Shown piece by piece: positions 47,340 through 57,869 of a stretch of DNA of 64,000 bases. A program made the translations under genes and the position numbers. The stretch's first letter is position 1. Each line of letters starts with the position of its first letter. The notes under the pieces were generated by a model. It ran no database searches, was not told the DNA's origin, and saw nothing but the letters and a program-made list of their open reading frames with translations. Location: assembly GCA_036346355.1 (NCBI GenBank), contig CM070585.1, positions 4,665,001 through 4,729,000 of the forward strand. The letters are read 5' to 3'. The DNA comes from Rhipidocladum racemiflorum. Its lineage: Eukaryota > Streptophyta > Magnoliopsida > Poales > Poaceae.

Positions 47340-47718
47340 GAGTACTCAATAATACTTAGGGTTATTGAGCTAGTGCGTTTTAGTTGCTAACAATGGCATA
47401 AATCAAAGATTTTCCCATAATATGCCAGTCCATATATCAAACATCAAATCTCATCCATTATTACTAAAAAATAACCCCAAACACCATATCTTACGGCCTG
47501 CCGAAAAGGCTTAAGCGCTATAGTTTGGGACTACTCGATACCACTTAGGGTTATTGCACTAGTGCATTTTAGATGCAAACGACGGTGTAGATAAATTTTT
47601 TTCCATAATATGCTAGCCCAGATATCATATAGCAAATCTCATCCTTTCTAACAGAAAATTACCCCTAAACACGATATTTTACGGACTACCGAAAAGGCTT
47701 AAACGCTTCAGTTTTGGA
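47340..47718 (+). repeat. 189-bp degenerate tandem duplication in the MULE 3' region
   Basis: ACTTAGGGTTATTG..CTAGTGC...GAAAAGGCTTAA occurs at about 47340-47528 and 47529-47718 with roughly 20% differences. The rest of 47117-48300 is AT-rich non-coding sequence in which I see nothing else. Confidence 0.8.
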
Positions 47719-48479
47719 GTACTTCATAAATGCGCATACAAACAAATTCCACAACTAACAACTCAAAATAAGGAAAAGAAGAAAGAAAATAAATTAATCT
47801 ATTTATTTCCGCAAAGTTTCATGAAACAAACTCCTAACCATAAATTTTAAAAATAAATTTTCAATTATTTTTTCTTCTTTTCCTCTTCTTTCCTTTTTTT
47901 CATTTTCTTCTTTCTTCTTTTTTTTCTTACTAGTCTATTTCTATAATACACAATTAAAAATGATTATTTATAAAAAAAATTCTACTTATAGCTTAATAAA
48001 ATTTTTGAAATTTATTTCGTTCAATTCGAACGTTTAAAAATCACAAAACCCGTAAACCCTAAATATGTCTTTAAGTAAATTAGAATTAAACCCTAAATAT
48101 GTCTTTACATATAGATGGACCGTAGCGGTTCTTTGAATATAATCTTAATCATAAAGCTTCATACAAATTTATAAAATTTTCAAAATTTACAAAATACGAA
48201 ATTAATCGCTTACGGCTTTTGTAAATTTACAAAACACAAAATTAATCTATTTATTTCTGTAAATTTTGAAAAAATACTAACAGGAAATCTATTTATTTAT
48301 TTCCGCACATGAAATCTCTTTTTTTATTCTTCTTCTTCTTTTCCTATTTTTTTTTTCCTTTCCTTCTTCTTTTCCTCTTTTCCTCTCTTTCTTTCTCTGT
48401 CTTCTTGCTTTTGGACGATCGCTGCAGCTTTTGGACGATCGCTGCCCGCTGCCCGCCCGTTTTCCCGGTCAACCATCGC

Positions 48480-48694
48480 GCCACGCTGGAGCGAATTGCC
48501 GCTTTTCGCGCTGAGGTGGAGCGACATCAGCACGTCGCGCTGAGGTGGCACGAAATGCCCCATTTCGCGCTGACGTGGCGCGAAAAGTCCGAATGCTACC
48601 GACGTAGCGAAAAGCGTTCACTTCTGAAATAAAAAAAATGTAAGTATATTATTGTATTAAGCGAATAAAAAATGATTATTTATAAAAAAAATTC
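48480..48694 (-). repeat. Right TIR of the MULE with subterminal palindromes
   Basis: Inverted copy of the left end. TTTCGCGCTGACGTGGCGCGAAA lies near 48572, with related GCGCTGAGGTGG(C/A) units near 48508 and 48536. The outermost 94 bp match the left end. A pyrimidine tract (48310-48405) precedes it. Confidence 0.9.
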
Positions 48695-49705
48695 CAGCAA
48701 GGCATACACTGTTGTACCGGCATGCTCCCAACCCGATATCCTCGGAGATGGGCCCGCCTCAAATGATATCTAACCTCGATATCATTCGTACCCTTCCAAA
48801 CCATTGCAGCACAAGCTCAAGTCCCCAACTACTGTACTAGATTGAGGCTGTCCCATACCAGCTCATGTGGTTGTACGAATCGACTCAGTAATAGTATCAA
48901 GTTTAGTCCTTATTTGACTCGGGTGAGATCCTCCAATATTCAAACCAAAACTGTGCAAGTCCAACCCTTGTACTCATCACAAATTACGTGCAAGTCCATC
49001 CCTTGCACCGTACAAGTCCATCCCTTGTACAATCTACTATATTCACAACATCCATTCAAACCATTCCATAGCTCTCACCCATGTCAAAATATAGATTTGC
49101 CGTTTCCACTAAAGTATCCATTCTAGAGTTCCTGTACCCTGGTTCCAAACCAGACCATTAATCCAATCCGAAAGATAAAGCATTCGAGTGTAGTTCTTGA
49201 AAATTGAATTCTATCTCTAAATTTGATTCTTCTACTGCTTGGCTAAGCATATGTAATTTATTAAACAATTATGTCCCTTTAACATTTATTGAAATATTTA
49301 AGCTAGTCCTAAGGTGAACAAGGTTCTCGATTCAGTATGATTGAGGTAATCCTTTAGAATCAGGTATAACTACCACTTCCCCACAATTTAACACTTTACA
49401 AATTAAATGGCATGCCTACTATTTGAACAATCAAAATTAGATTTTGCAAATATGAGATCAATATGGTCAAGGGGGTGCTTGCCTGTTTGTTCTTCTCCAA
49501 CTGTGTCCTCGGGAACATAGTCGGAGTCCTCGTCGGCTGCCTCTGACACGTCAGCGTCTACATGAGCGAACGATAAAAGCAACGATGAAAAGAACGAATA
49601 AGATCGAGCCAAATAGAGCAACCAAGGCATTAAAGCAATTGCTAAACTAATCTAGCGAGCGAGGAATAAATTAAATTAAAAGAGACCTAATTTAGTCAGG
49701 GAGCC

Positions 49706-49882
49706 CGGTAGTACCAGCGTTACCTGGCCGGTAGTGCCGCTCACAGTCTGGTAGTACCGGCCGACCGGCCCGGTAGTGCCGGAGCCAAAAAGGTGGCTCT
49801 CTGAAAAATAAATACCGGCGTGGTAGCGGCGGTACTACCGCTCGAGTGGTAGTACCGGCCCTATAACGTCGGTAGTACCGGC
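49706..49882 (-). repeat. CCGGTAGTACCGG palindrome array in the reverse Tekay-like LTR
   Basis: GGTAGT(A/G)CC landmarks at 49707, 49730, 49750 and 49772 (spacing 23, 20 and 22), then 49822, 49831, 49848 and 49871. The ideal unit is CCGGTA-G-TACCGG, so again CCGG-N5-CCGG with odd-centred arms, but a different sequence from the arrays in SIRE A. Confidence 0.85.
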
Positions 49883-50709
49883 CTCAGAGTGAAATTAGGG
49901 TTTGCAAAATGGGATTTTGCACAAACGAAGTCGAAACTTCGAGATGATCGCATGACTAGGGTCCTAGCGATGCTAGGAACCCATTCACACAAGTCTCACT
50001 AAGTTTCGAGTTTGTTTAACCCGAATTCCACTTTTATTCTCTCGAGAACCCTAATTTCTGTCAGATTTTGATTTTTGACCCGAATCAAATCCAAACTTGA
50101 TTATCTTTATGGAAATCGAACTCTAACAGTATCAGATTCATTCTAGAGTCATTTTCTCGACTTTCAGAGCTAGGGTTCTCAAGGAAAGCTCTGAAACTCA
50201 GGGAAAATGACTTTTCACTAAATAAATTCGACAAAGAGCTAATTAGTGTTTCCGAATCGATTTCTTTAACCTCGAATAACTCTTTCGAACCCCACCTAAA
50301 TCTAGCAAGCTACCTAAACCCTAAATCACCACTATAAGCAAATATTATAGGGTTAAATCAAAAGGAAGAAAAGAAAGAAAAAGGAAGGACGCTAGGTTTT
50401 AGCTCAAATATCAAGGATTCAATTCAAGAATTGATTTCTCCCACCTTGAAGCTTGCTTAGGGCTTGAAGGGGCTGCTCCACACCTTCACTTGCCTTCCCC
50501 TTTTGTTCCTTGAGCTTTGCACAGCCGGAGAGAAAAGAGGAGAGAATGATGAGAGAGAGAGAGAGTGAGTGAGGGAGATCGAGTGAGGGAGAGAGAGGTG
50601 GCTGAGGAGGGGTTAAGAGGCGTGGAAAGCCTCTGGAAACTGGTGAGGTGGCGACATCGGTCAGCCGGGCAGCGACATGGGCGTCGCTGCCCCTTCCCCG
50701 ACCTCTCGG

Positions 50710-50790
50710 CTGACACTACCGCTCCTCAGGGGCGGTAGTGCCGCAGGTCCGGTAGTACCGGCCATAAGCCAGCGGTACTGCCGCACCAGC
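50710..50790 (-). repeat. Second CCGGTAGTACCGG array, nearer the LTR start
   Basis: Units GGTAGTGCCGC (50734) and CCGGTAGTACCGGC (50749), with CACTACCGC and GGTACTGCCGC flanking. On the minus strand it precedes a C/T-rich leader (about 50640-50500), the position of a promoter-proximal element. Confidence 0.75.
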
Positions 50791-51485
50791 TGCAAAAATT
50801 TTCCAAATCTTCGCGCAATGCTCCGAATTTTAAGATTTCTTTCGAAGAGCTCTTGGATTAAGTTTTAGAATGCCAAAGGAGGGTTTTTAGGCTTTGGTTA
50901 CTAAAGGATTCTAACCAAAACAAAATTTAGGGTTTCAGGTCAAAATCGATCGATATGATTCGAACGATTTCACCTTGGCACGATTAACACCAAAATAAGA
51001 ACCAATTGAGAAACAAGGCACTAATAAGCACTTAATTATCTAATTACAAACTCAGGGCGTTACATATGTGCACCTACCATGTAATTTTCATTCTGAAAGG
51101 CATACATGTACCATAGTTGTAGTATGGTTCGTTCAGTCATGTCTCTTGACATTTGTACCATAGGCGTAGTTGGCAAGATTGCACTCCAATGAACACAACT
51201 TGCTTTGTAACCATTTTTTCTTCATTAAGTACTAAGAACTTCATCAGCTTTTCTCAGTGAATTGATAACTCCACCAGCTTTTTTTTAGTGAATTGACAAC
51301 TCCCACCAACTTTTCTTAGTATCTTGATAACTCCCACTAGTTTTGCTTAGTGACTTGACAAATTCCACTAGCTTTATTTAGTGAGTGTTGACAACTCACG
51401 TCACTTTTTCTCTAAGTGTCAACATCTCACACCGCTATTATATAATATTTACGATGCACCAGTACGCATAAAGTGCATATAAAAA

Positions 51486-52229
51486 TGGAGGGACTCCACC
51501 ACCACAACCAACACTTCATCAGGGCAACTGCCATGGCCAATACTCCACCGGAGGCACCGCCACATCGAACACTCCACCACACCATCTGGGTTGAAAATGT
51601 TGGACTATGCAGTGATGCTTTGGAAGAGGAAGAGGGTTGCAAAGATGGTGGGAACCCACATTGTTCTTGCAAGTATGCACATGTGCCACATGAGTTTGCA
51701 TGCCCAAACTGTGACTGCGGTACCCCAGCATGGATCATTCAGTCTATATATTCAGACACCACCACGGGGCTTTCTACACGTGCACAGACATTCTTGTAAG
51801 TCAATATCACGTATGTATATTCCACAATGCATGTTGCATTTTTCATATCTCTAACTTCATGAACGCATAATCCCAGTATTCAGATAGTTACTACTTCTTC
51901 CAATAGATCGGCGGACTAAATAAGTGCAACAGGGTATTCATTGAGCAAAAAATTTGGTTGAACTACCCAATTGCACCAAAGGTCTTCACCCGTTGAAAAC
52001 CTTTGCACCAGACCAGGGAAGACAAAGGAAGGCAATGGCCTACCATCCTGAATCTGCGTATTTCTGGAAGGCCCAAGATGAGTTTTTGGTCCAGAAAAAG
52101 AAGCTGAAGGAGCAAGCCATCGTGTCTCTAGTCCAGGAAGAGCATAATGTCGCCCCTGAAGATCAAGTTTGGGTGGATGTCTACGGGAGTAATTATAAGA
52201 AACGCAAAGCCTACACCCTTGCAAAATAA
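51486..52229 (+). pseudogene. Transposon-type zinc-finger accessory gene fragment
   Basis: The first part (51640-51735) reads NPHCSCKYAHVPHEFACPNC, a cysteine-rich knuckle. The second (about 51915-52229) reads CNRVFIEQK, then FWKAQDEFLVQKKKLKEQA and a VYGSNYKKRK ending, similar in layout to grass GRF-type accessory proteins (finger, aromatic-IE motif, charged helix, YGS tail). The two parts are not joined by an obvious intact frame. The 3' flank (52300-52400) resembles 51090-51190, both with ACATGTA.C.TAGTTGTAGT and CATTTGTACCATAG, so part of the unit is duplicated. Confidence 0.35.
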
Positions 52230-52495
52230 AAGGGGAAGGCATCGATGGATCCTACTGTATAGCGTCTATAACAAGTAGCATGACTTCTTTTCTATCCCCA
52301 GTGCTTTCAATTTCAAAAGGCTTACATGTATCTTAGTTGTAGTTTCTGTTTATAATTTGTCTGTATTGCCATTTGTACCATAGAAGTAGCAAGGTGAACA
52401 TAGGCACCAAACTGAATCTATGTGCCATGTAATCCACACATATAATACAAAATGTTATATCCGGCTTCGTTCGGTTTATTCAAATAAGAAACATT

Positions 52496-53138
52496 CACTA
52501 CTGCAGAAAAGATCATCACATACGGTTTATGAACCGTCTGTAAAATATACATCTGTGATAATAATGTGTCCTAGTTAGTATTACTCTCGCCCAAGCACGC
52601 TTAACTAATGAGTTCTATCGTCGATTTTAACGCAATACGAGCACTTCCCAAGATGTCACCCATCCTAGTACTACACTCGCCTGAGCACACTCAACTTCGG
52701 AGTTCTTACATGAATTAGTACTGTAGTGTTGGTATGATCGCATTTGAAATATAACACGTCCTCCTCCTCTTAACCTCACAAAGCACCCGAACACTGATTT
52801 TAGTATTCTCACACTCCGAATTTACCATGACATAGATGCTCCATGTCACAGTAAAATTGAAGCATCCAATTCATAGCAAATTTGTAGTATCCAAGTCATG
52901 GCAATGTATAGCCTTAGCTAATTATAATCGTCTGTGATGTAAACCAATATCACAGACGGTTTTGATATAAAACCGTCTGTGATATTGGTTTACATCACAG
53001 GCAAGTATAATTAACAACCCTACGTGATAGGTACATTAACGGTTGGACTATAGAACCGTCAGTGATGTTCCATATTACAGACGGATTTTGAAGACCGTCT
53101 GTGATGGTGCGTCTGATATAAGCCTTTGTGTACTAATG
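52496..53138 (+). mobile_element. Non-autonomous CACTA-like element
   Basis: It starts CACTACTGCAGAAAA after ATT (52493-52495). The right end GCCTTTGTGTACTAATG is followed by ATT, a 3-bp TSD as expected for CACTA. The terminal repeat on the right is mutated. Subterminal motifs ACCGTCTGT and ACAGACGG recur in both orientations at both ends, typical of En/Spm-type transposase sites. No transposase was seen. Confidence 0.7.
52932..53000. repeat. Perfect 69-bp hairpin in the CACTA-like element
   Basis: Arms of 32 bp (CTGTGATGTAAACC... and its exact complement ...GGTTTACATCACAG) around the 5-base loop GATAT. The arms include the ACAGACGGTTTT / AAAACCGTCTGT subterminal motif. Confidence 0.92.
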
Positions 53139-53262
53139 ATTAATTCACTTCATTACATGCATACAACGAATTCCTCGATTAAGCGATAGAAAAAAGCCGA
53201 TTTTGCTCTCTTTCCCTAAAGGAAAATATTACTCTATTTCAATAGATGGCTAATGTCGGTGT

Positions 53263-53298
53263 CCCCCCCCCCCCCCCCAAAAAAAAAAAAAAAAAAAA
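53263..53298 (+). repeat. C16-A20 homopolymer junction
   Basis: Sixteen C are followed directly by twenty A. It is a simple repeat; exact lengths may be unreliable. Confidence 0.85.
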
Positions 53299-55026
53299 CC
53301 ACTAGGACTACTTGGTAATATTTTTTGGCACACATGGTTCTATCGATGGGTAACAGAGGATCTCTCGCAATTCGAATTGACGACAGAGATCCTAGGTGGA
53401 CACCACATCATCATTTCACCATTTGAAATAGAGATAGAGACTCTGTCGAGGTCTATTTCTACAAAAAAAAAATCAGGGTATTATTTTTGTAAAATAGTTA
53501 AAGAAATGGATTATTTAAAAAAACGACAGTGCGGAATGACTAAATTCTGTATTGTCAACTCTTAGTTTTTTTTTAAAAAAAAAAAACAATCAACTTACAC
53601 AGACCTATGGCCCTAATTTGGTGCCTATGGATACTGGGCAAGGCACAGTCTAATGAACGGCATATAAATTCCGTTAGATGATAGGACATGACGCAGATGG
53701 CCCAATCAACTAAACTTGCACGAAATGGAAATCTACATGTACTTCATGGTTGGTGCCTAAGCCGTGGGCATTATGCTGCAACATATCGAATAGTAGTAGT
53801 ACTAGCCAAGTACCCTTCGACGAAAAGTTATTTTCCCCTTTCCGCAAGAGAAAATAAAAGCATCTCCTTTCTTGTTTGGTAGCTCGGCGAGCAGATCCAT
53901 CTGGGATCAGGCTCCAAATATGCACCTACAACTCATTGAATTTCAGATTTGGTATTAATTTGCAGACTCGTGTGGCCGTGGAAGGTTTTCTCTTGTCCCA
54001 TTAAAAGCGAAACACACACACACACACAATTGGAGTGTTCTTGAGAGCAGAGTTGCGATGTGTGCATGAGCTAATATATATCTCCTAAAATGATCTGAAG
54101 TCTAGTCAAGTTACGTGCTGTCAGATTAGAACCAGAGACTAGGCGTACAACTTCTCGAACAACAGCAAGCAACCTTGCTTGATCGGTAAATTCCACACAC
54201 ACACAAAAAATGCGACTTCAAAAGCTGACGTTCTACGAAATGTCACTCCAGAATCCAGATATGGTGTGCCATACCCTAGGGATCCCTGATGGGATCACGG
54301 AATAACTCCAGTGTGTTTTTACTGGCATGCACGAGGGAGACGGTAACTAAACAGCGTTGCAGCAGGAGGAGCGTGACCACATGTTTGCGATGAAATGGAG
54401 CCATGCACATCCGTCCAGGCAATATGGCGAGCGAGTTGAGACGAAAACTCATCAATGGGCAGTTGGGTTTGCTTCCCACTATGCCGGAGACAGACGTCCA
54501 GCTTCCCCTCTTTATCGTGCCCATCGGTGATGGAGGAGAGGACCACCAAAACATGTGCAACAGATAGATAGAGAGAGAGAGAGCGAGAGAGAGAGAGAGA
54601 GAGAGATTACGATTTGACTCCAATGCTTTCCTAACCTTCTTCCTTCCCCTCCCTCTCATCTAGAAGAAAATGAGGGAGGAACGTATGTGTTCACTGTAGT
54701 GAGGCATTTGACGTCTCGCTCGCGACAATGATGCAGGTGGTTCCTAGTCCACACACGCTAGATCCTGCTCCGCACGTCACGAACACGGCGTCTTTCGTGG
54801 CGCCGTGGCCTCTACAGTTTTCGGTGCCGCCGATGGAAGAGTAAATTAAGACGAGACTCTTCCCGCACATCTCTGTCAACCAAAAACTCTCACGAGTCGC
54901 TGACCACCCTCCGTCGGGGGTTCACACGCCATGTGATACCCTGACGTTAGTGTTAACATTCACGACATCTACATGGAGCGGTGGTAGAATTGGTCTTATA
55001 TTGTTGGTCTAAGGTGAGTCGTAGTA
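53299..55026. other. Intergenic region with simple repeats only
   Basis: A (CA)n run near 54010-54027 and a (GA)n run at 54567-54606. Short minus-strand open frames (54276-54659, 54691-54879) have no recognisable domain. I see no gene here. Confidence 0.5.
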
Positions 55027-55287
55027 CTCCCTCCTGTCATAAATAGTTGTCGTTTTGGACGTAATAATGATGATCAAACTTCTGAAACTTTAACTATCGA
55101 CATGTTTTTAAATATTTATATTAGGCACATGAAAATTATATGTGTAGACTTGTCTCGAGAAGTGTTTTCATAATATTATAATTTTATTTAGTTTTATAAA
55201 TATATTATAATAAAAATTAGTTATCAAAGTTGTATTTTAAAGACCGTATCGATGTCCAAAACAATAACTATTTGTGACCAAAGGGAG
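55027..55287. mobile_element. Stowaway-type MITE 1
   Basis: CTCCCTCCTGTCATAAATAG...CTATTTGTGACCAAAGGGAG flanked by TA (55025-55026, 55288-55289). It is a 261-bp AT-rich Tc1/mariner-derived MITE of the common grass type. Confidence 0.88.
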
Positions 55288-55756
55288 TAGTACATAATGG
55301 CTGTTGGGATCCAAACATAGTACCTTCGAGTTAACCCTTTTATATGAAGTAAGAATAAGAATATAAATGAGGTGTTACGTGTGCGCGAATCCTCCCCCGT
55401 GGGTGGATGCGTTGAGCAAAATTTAAAGCAGAGTGTTACATGTCAGCGACTCGTCGGTCGATGTTATTTCATACCGTGTTCCGGTGGGTTTCCAAACGTG
55501 TAGCAGCCCCCTTTTGACCTTACGCTTGCCGGGCGACGGCGATCAGACTGACCACCAGTTAAGTCGCGCGCGGCATCTCACACGTAGCGACCTCGGCGTC
55601 GCTGTCTTTCACATTGGTTTAGCGAAGCGGATGCAACGCAACGCCGCCTCCGGCGCTGGCCATTAGCCGGAAGAGCGACGGCGGCTTTGCTCGGTCGCTT
55701 TCGGGGCACATGCGCGCTTGGAAATTGCGTGGGCGGCCGAAAACGACGGGATTCAA

Positions 55757-55801
55757 TTATTATTATTATTATTATTTTTTGGGAGGGGGGGGGGGGGGGG
55801 T
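55757..55801 (+). repeat. (ATT)n and G-run
   Basis: ATT repeats are followed by about sixteen G. The flanking region 55440-55740 is GC-rich, with open frames on both strands but no identifiable protein. Confidence 0.8.
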
Positions 55802-56243
55802 GAGGGTTTGGTCTATGTTTATCACCAACTGGTGGTTGCCCTTTAATTCGAGGGGCGTCTGCTTGGTGCTCGCTGGATTGCTGGCTTGGCGATGGATTTT
55901 GAAGGCAGCCATGGTGATGGATGTTAAATGCAGCTGTCTGCCGGGTTGAGGAATTTTTATGGCCTGAGGGCCTACTCGCCAACCGCGTTAGGGCCAACTT
56001 GCTTGAGACGCGGCAATTTTGTGGGGGTGGCGTGTTTTCTACAAAATTCATATGAACATGCCCGGACCGGGAGTCGTACTTCCAGCATAGAGACGCCACT
56101 CATGTTACTGTACATCACTCCTCAATTTAAGTTGTGTGAATCTTAAAGGAAGCGACGCGATCACTATCTACTTTTCACTCATGCTTTAATATCTGTGCAA
56201 CTTTTCAAAAGAGACGCATAGAAGTGTCTCGGTGAATGAAATA

Positions 56244-56502
56244 CTCCCTTCGTCCAAGTGTGTATGATGTATTTTCTCTTTGCACTTAAAGAAGAGATTG
56301 AAAATAACCACCCTTAATTATTATATGTAATCACTGTATTCAATATATGCATGTAAAAAATATCAATTAAGTCTAGCTATTTATCAGGAGTATAAAAAGA
56401 TTCATCGCACTAATTTGCATTAGCATTGGAGCATGAAATACACTCTGTATTTATGGACAATATCATTGAAAAAATATGTGCTATAAACTTGGGAGGAGGA
56501 AG
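56244..56502. mobile_element. Stowaway-type MITE 2
   Basis: CTCCCTTCGTCCAAGTGTG...AACTTGGGAGGAGGAAG flanked by TA (56242-56243, 56503-56504), 259 bp. The terminal repeats are more diverged than in MITE 1. Confidence 0.75.
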
Positions 56503-56504
56503 TA

Positions 56505-57869
56505 CATACAAGGTGAGGTTTTGTAGACATTGTGCACTACAAATTTGGTGTGCATGATTCATTTTGGATGTATTCTTACTGTCTGCTTCTCTCATCTTCC
56601 AGGATAAAAGAGTTTATGGCTCTCCTGGGCTACTAGTGTACGCATTTCCTGTAGCGTTGTTTTAGGTCCCCATTGTGCGCCAGAGGATGCTGTAGCAAAT
56701 GTACAACACACGCAAAACGACGGAGAATGCGAATTTACCTTACCTTGCCGACAACCAGCCGTCCCACCCTGAGATGCATTTTGTTTACATCAATGCGACC
56801 CGTCTCGGTGGGTTTAGTAATTCTCGATTTACGGTGAATGTTTCCTTCTTTTCCTACAAAAATTCCAGTGGAATTTCCAAACAGCGTTTGGGTTACTTGC
56901 ATTTGTTTCATTCAGCCTGTCAAAAACTAGAGGCCAATCGCAGTCACCGAACAGCAAAAACAGTTAACTGCATGTAGCTGGCTGTGGCTTCGTAGAAGCT
57001 GAAAGCATTCCAAAAAGCGAGCTTTTCAATGTGTCTTTTTAAAAAAACACAAAGACCTCTTATAATAATCCTTCCTTTACATGTCACCATGCAAGTAAAT
57101 ACAGGAACACACACTCGTTTCGCTCCAATTGCGCCCAATGCTGGCAAATCAAGAGGCGAATTGGACGGGGCTCGGTCAACCTCATCAGCTAGGAGTATTA
57201 CTTATCCATGTACTGGGCTGCACGTTGAGCCAAGGATTAGGTGTGAACGTTGCAGCAGCAGTTACGTATGAATCTCCTCACAGATGAACGCAGCAGCCAT
57301 CATTCTGCAAAGACTTTTACAAGGCAACTCATCTTGGAAAGAAATACCGCATTTTTTTTTCCTGCCAGCCTTGCTTGGCATTGCACATGTTGTAAACCTA
57401 CAAAACAACAACCCTTTGGGCAACCGCGACGCAATGTAGAGTTTTGGAACACAAAGAAAGCAACCTGCTGCACTGCACCGTAGCAGAACCTCTACAGCAA
57501 ACCGTGACCACAATCTGCAAATGACAAACAGCGAACAAATATCAGGAACAGTTCGTTGTTCTATTGCACTTGGGAAAAGAAAAAAAAACAGGCCCATCTA
57601 GTGCCCAATATCACATTGATTGCAGAGAACATTGAATTCCATGTGCGGAAGTTGCTGTAACATTTCTGTTATTGGAAAGTATCGAACCACAGAATGCCTT
57701 ATGTTAATGGCATCAATCATATCTACTTCACGAACACAATTAGGAGGCTTTCAGTAATTACACATGTTATTTATTATTAGATAAACAACCCAAAAGGCTT
57801 CCAATTATCCTTTATTAAGTTTAATTAGATTCATACCATAAAGCAACCAGCCAGACAATGCACATCTGT
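56505..57869. other. 3' flank of the TITAN-like gene
   Basis: No gene or repeat recognised. The part just below 57870 is the 3' UTR side of the minus-strand gene. A poly-A-like run sits at about 57579-57588. Confidence 0.45.

Larger units (their letters stand above)
25423..48694 (+). mobile_element. Mutator-like element (MULE) carrying PMD and GRF genes
   Basis: The ends are inverted copies beginning GAATTTTTTTTATAAATAAT. The TSD CAGCAAGGCA is exact at 25413-25422 and 48695-48704; 10 bp fits Mutator-like transposition (8-11 bp). The span is 23,272 bp, but it contains a copia (26443-36283) and a solo LTR (39768-43227). Removing them with one TSD copy each leaves about 9,961 bp. Genes in one direction: MuDR-type transposase (36921-39521, broken), PMD protein (43365-46254) and GRF-type protein (46531-47116). 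Near-identical TIRs and an intact TSD suggest a fairly recent insertion, mobilised by its own or a relative's transposase. Confidence 0.93.
12215..51064 (-). mobile_element. Tekay-like LTR (reverse strand), split by SIRE A and the MULE
   Basis: The pieces 12215-12656, 24769-25412 and 48705-51064 join into about 3.46 kb, matching the size of the related LTR at 39768-43227. On the minus strand it starts TGTAACGCCCTGAG (51064) and ends GGGTCGTTTCA (12215). Beyond 12215, on the minus strand, comes AACGGTTGGCGCAGAGTC, which could be a primer-binding site and leader, so this may be a 5' LTR with a truncated internal region rather than a solo LTR. The flanks CCGTT and TATGT do not match. It holds CCGGTAGTACCGG arrays at 49706-49882 and 50710-50790. 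Confidence 0.6.

Noticed and set aside
54276..54879. Minus-strand genes of 127 and 62 codons
   Set aside because: No domain or splice structure recognised; one begins in a GA microsatellite giving an artificial serine/leucine run.
55578..56099. 173-codon minus-strand frame
   Set aside because: It crosses an ATT repeat and a G-run translated as isoleucine and proline runs; no domain.
57262..57597. 111-codon minus-strand frame near the TITAN-like 3' end
   Set aside because: No family resemblance and no splice or start support; lies beyond the stop codon of the host gene.
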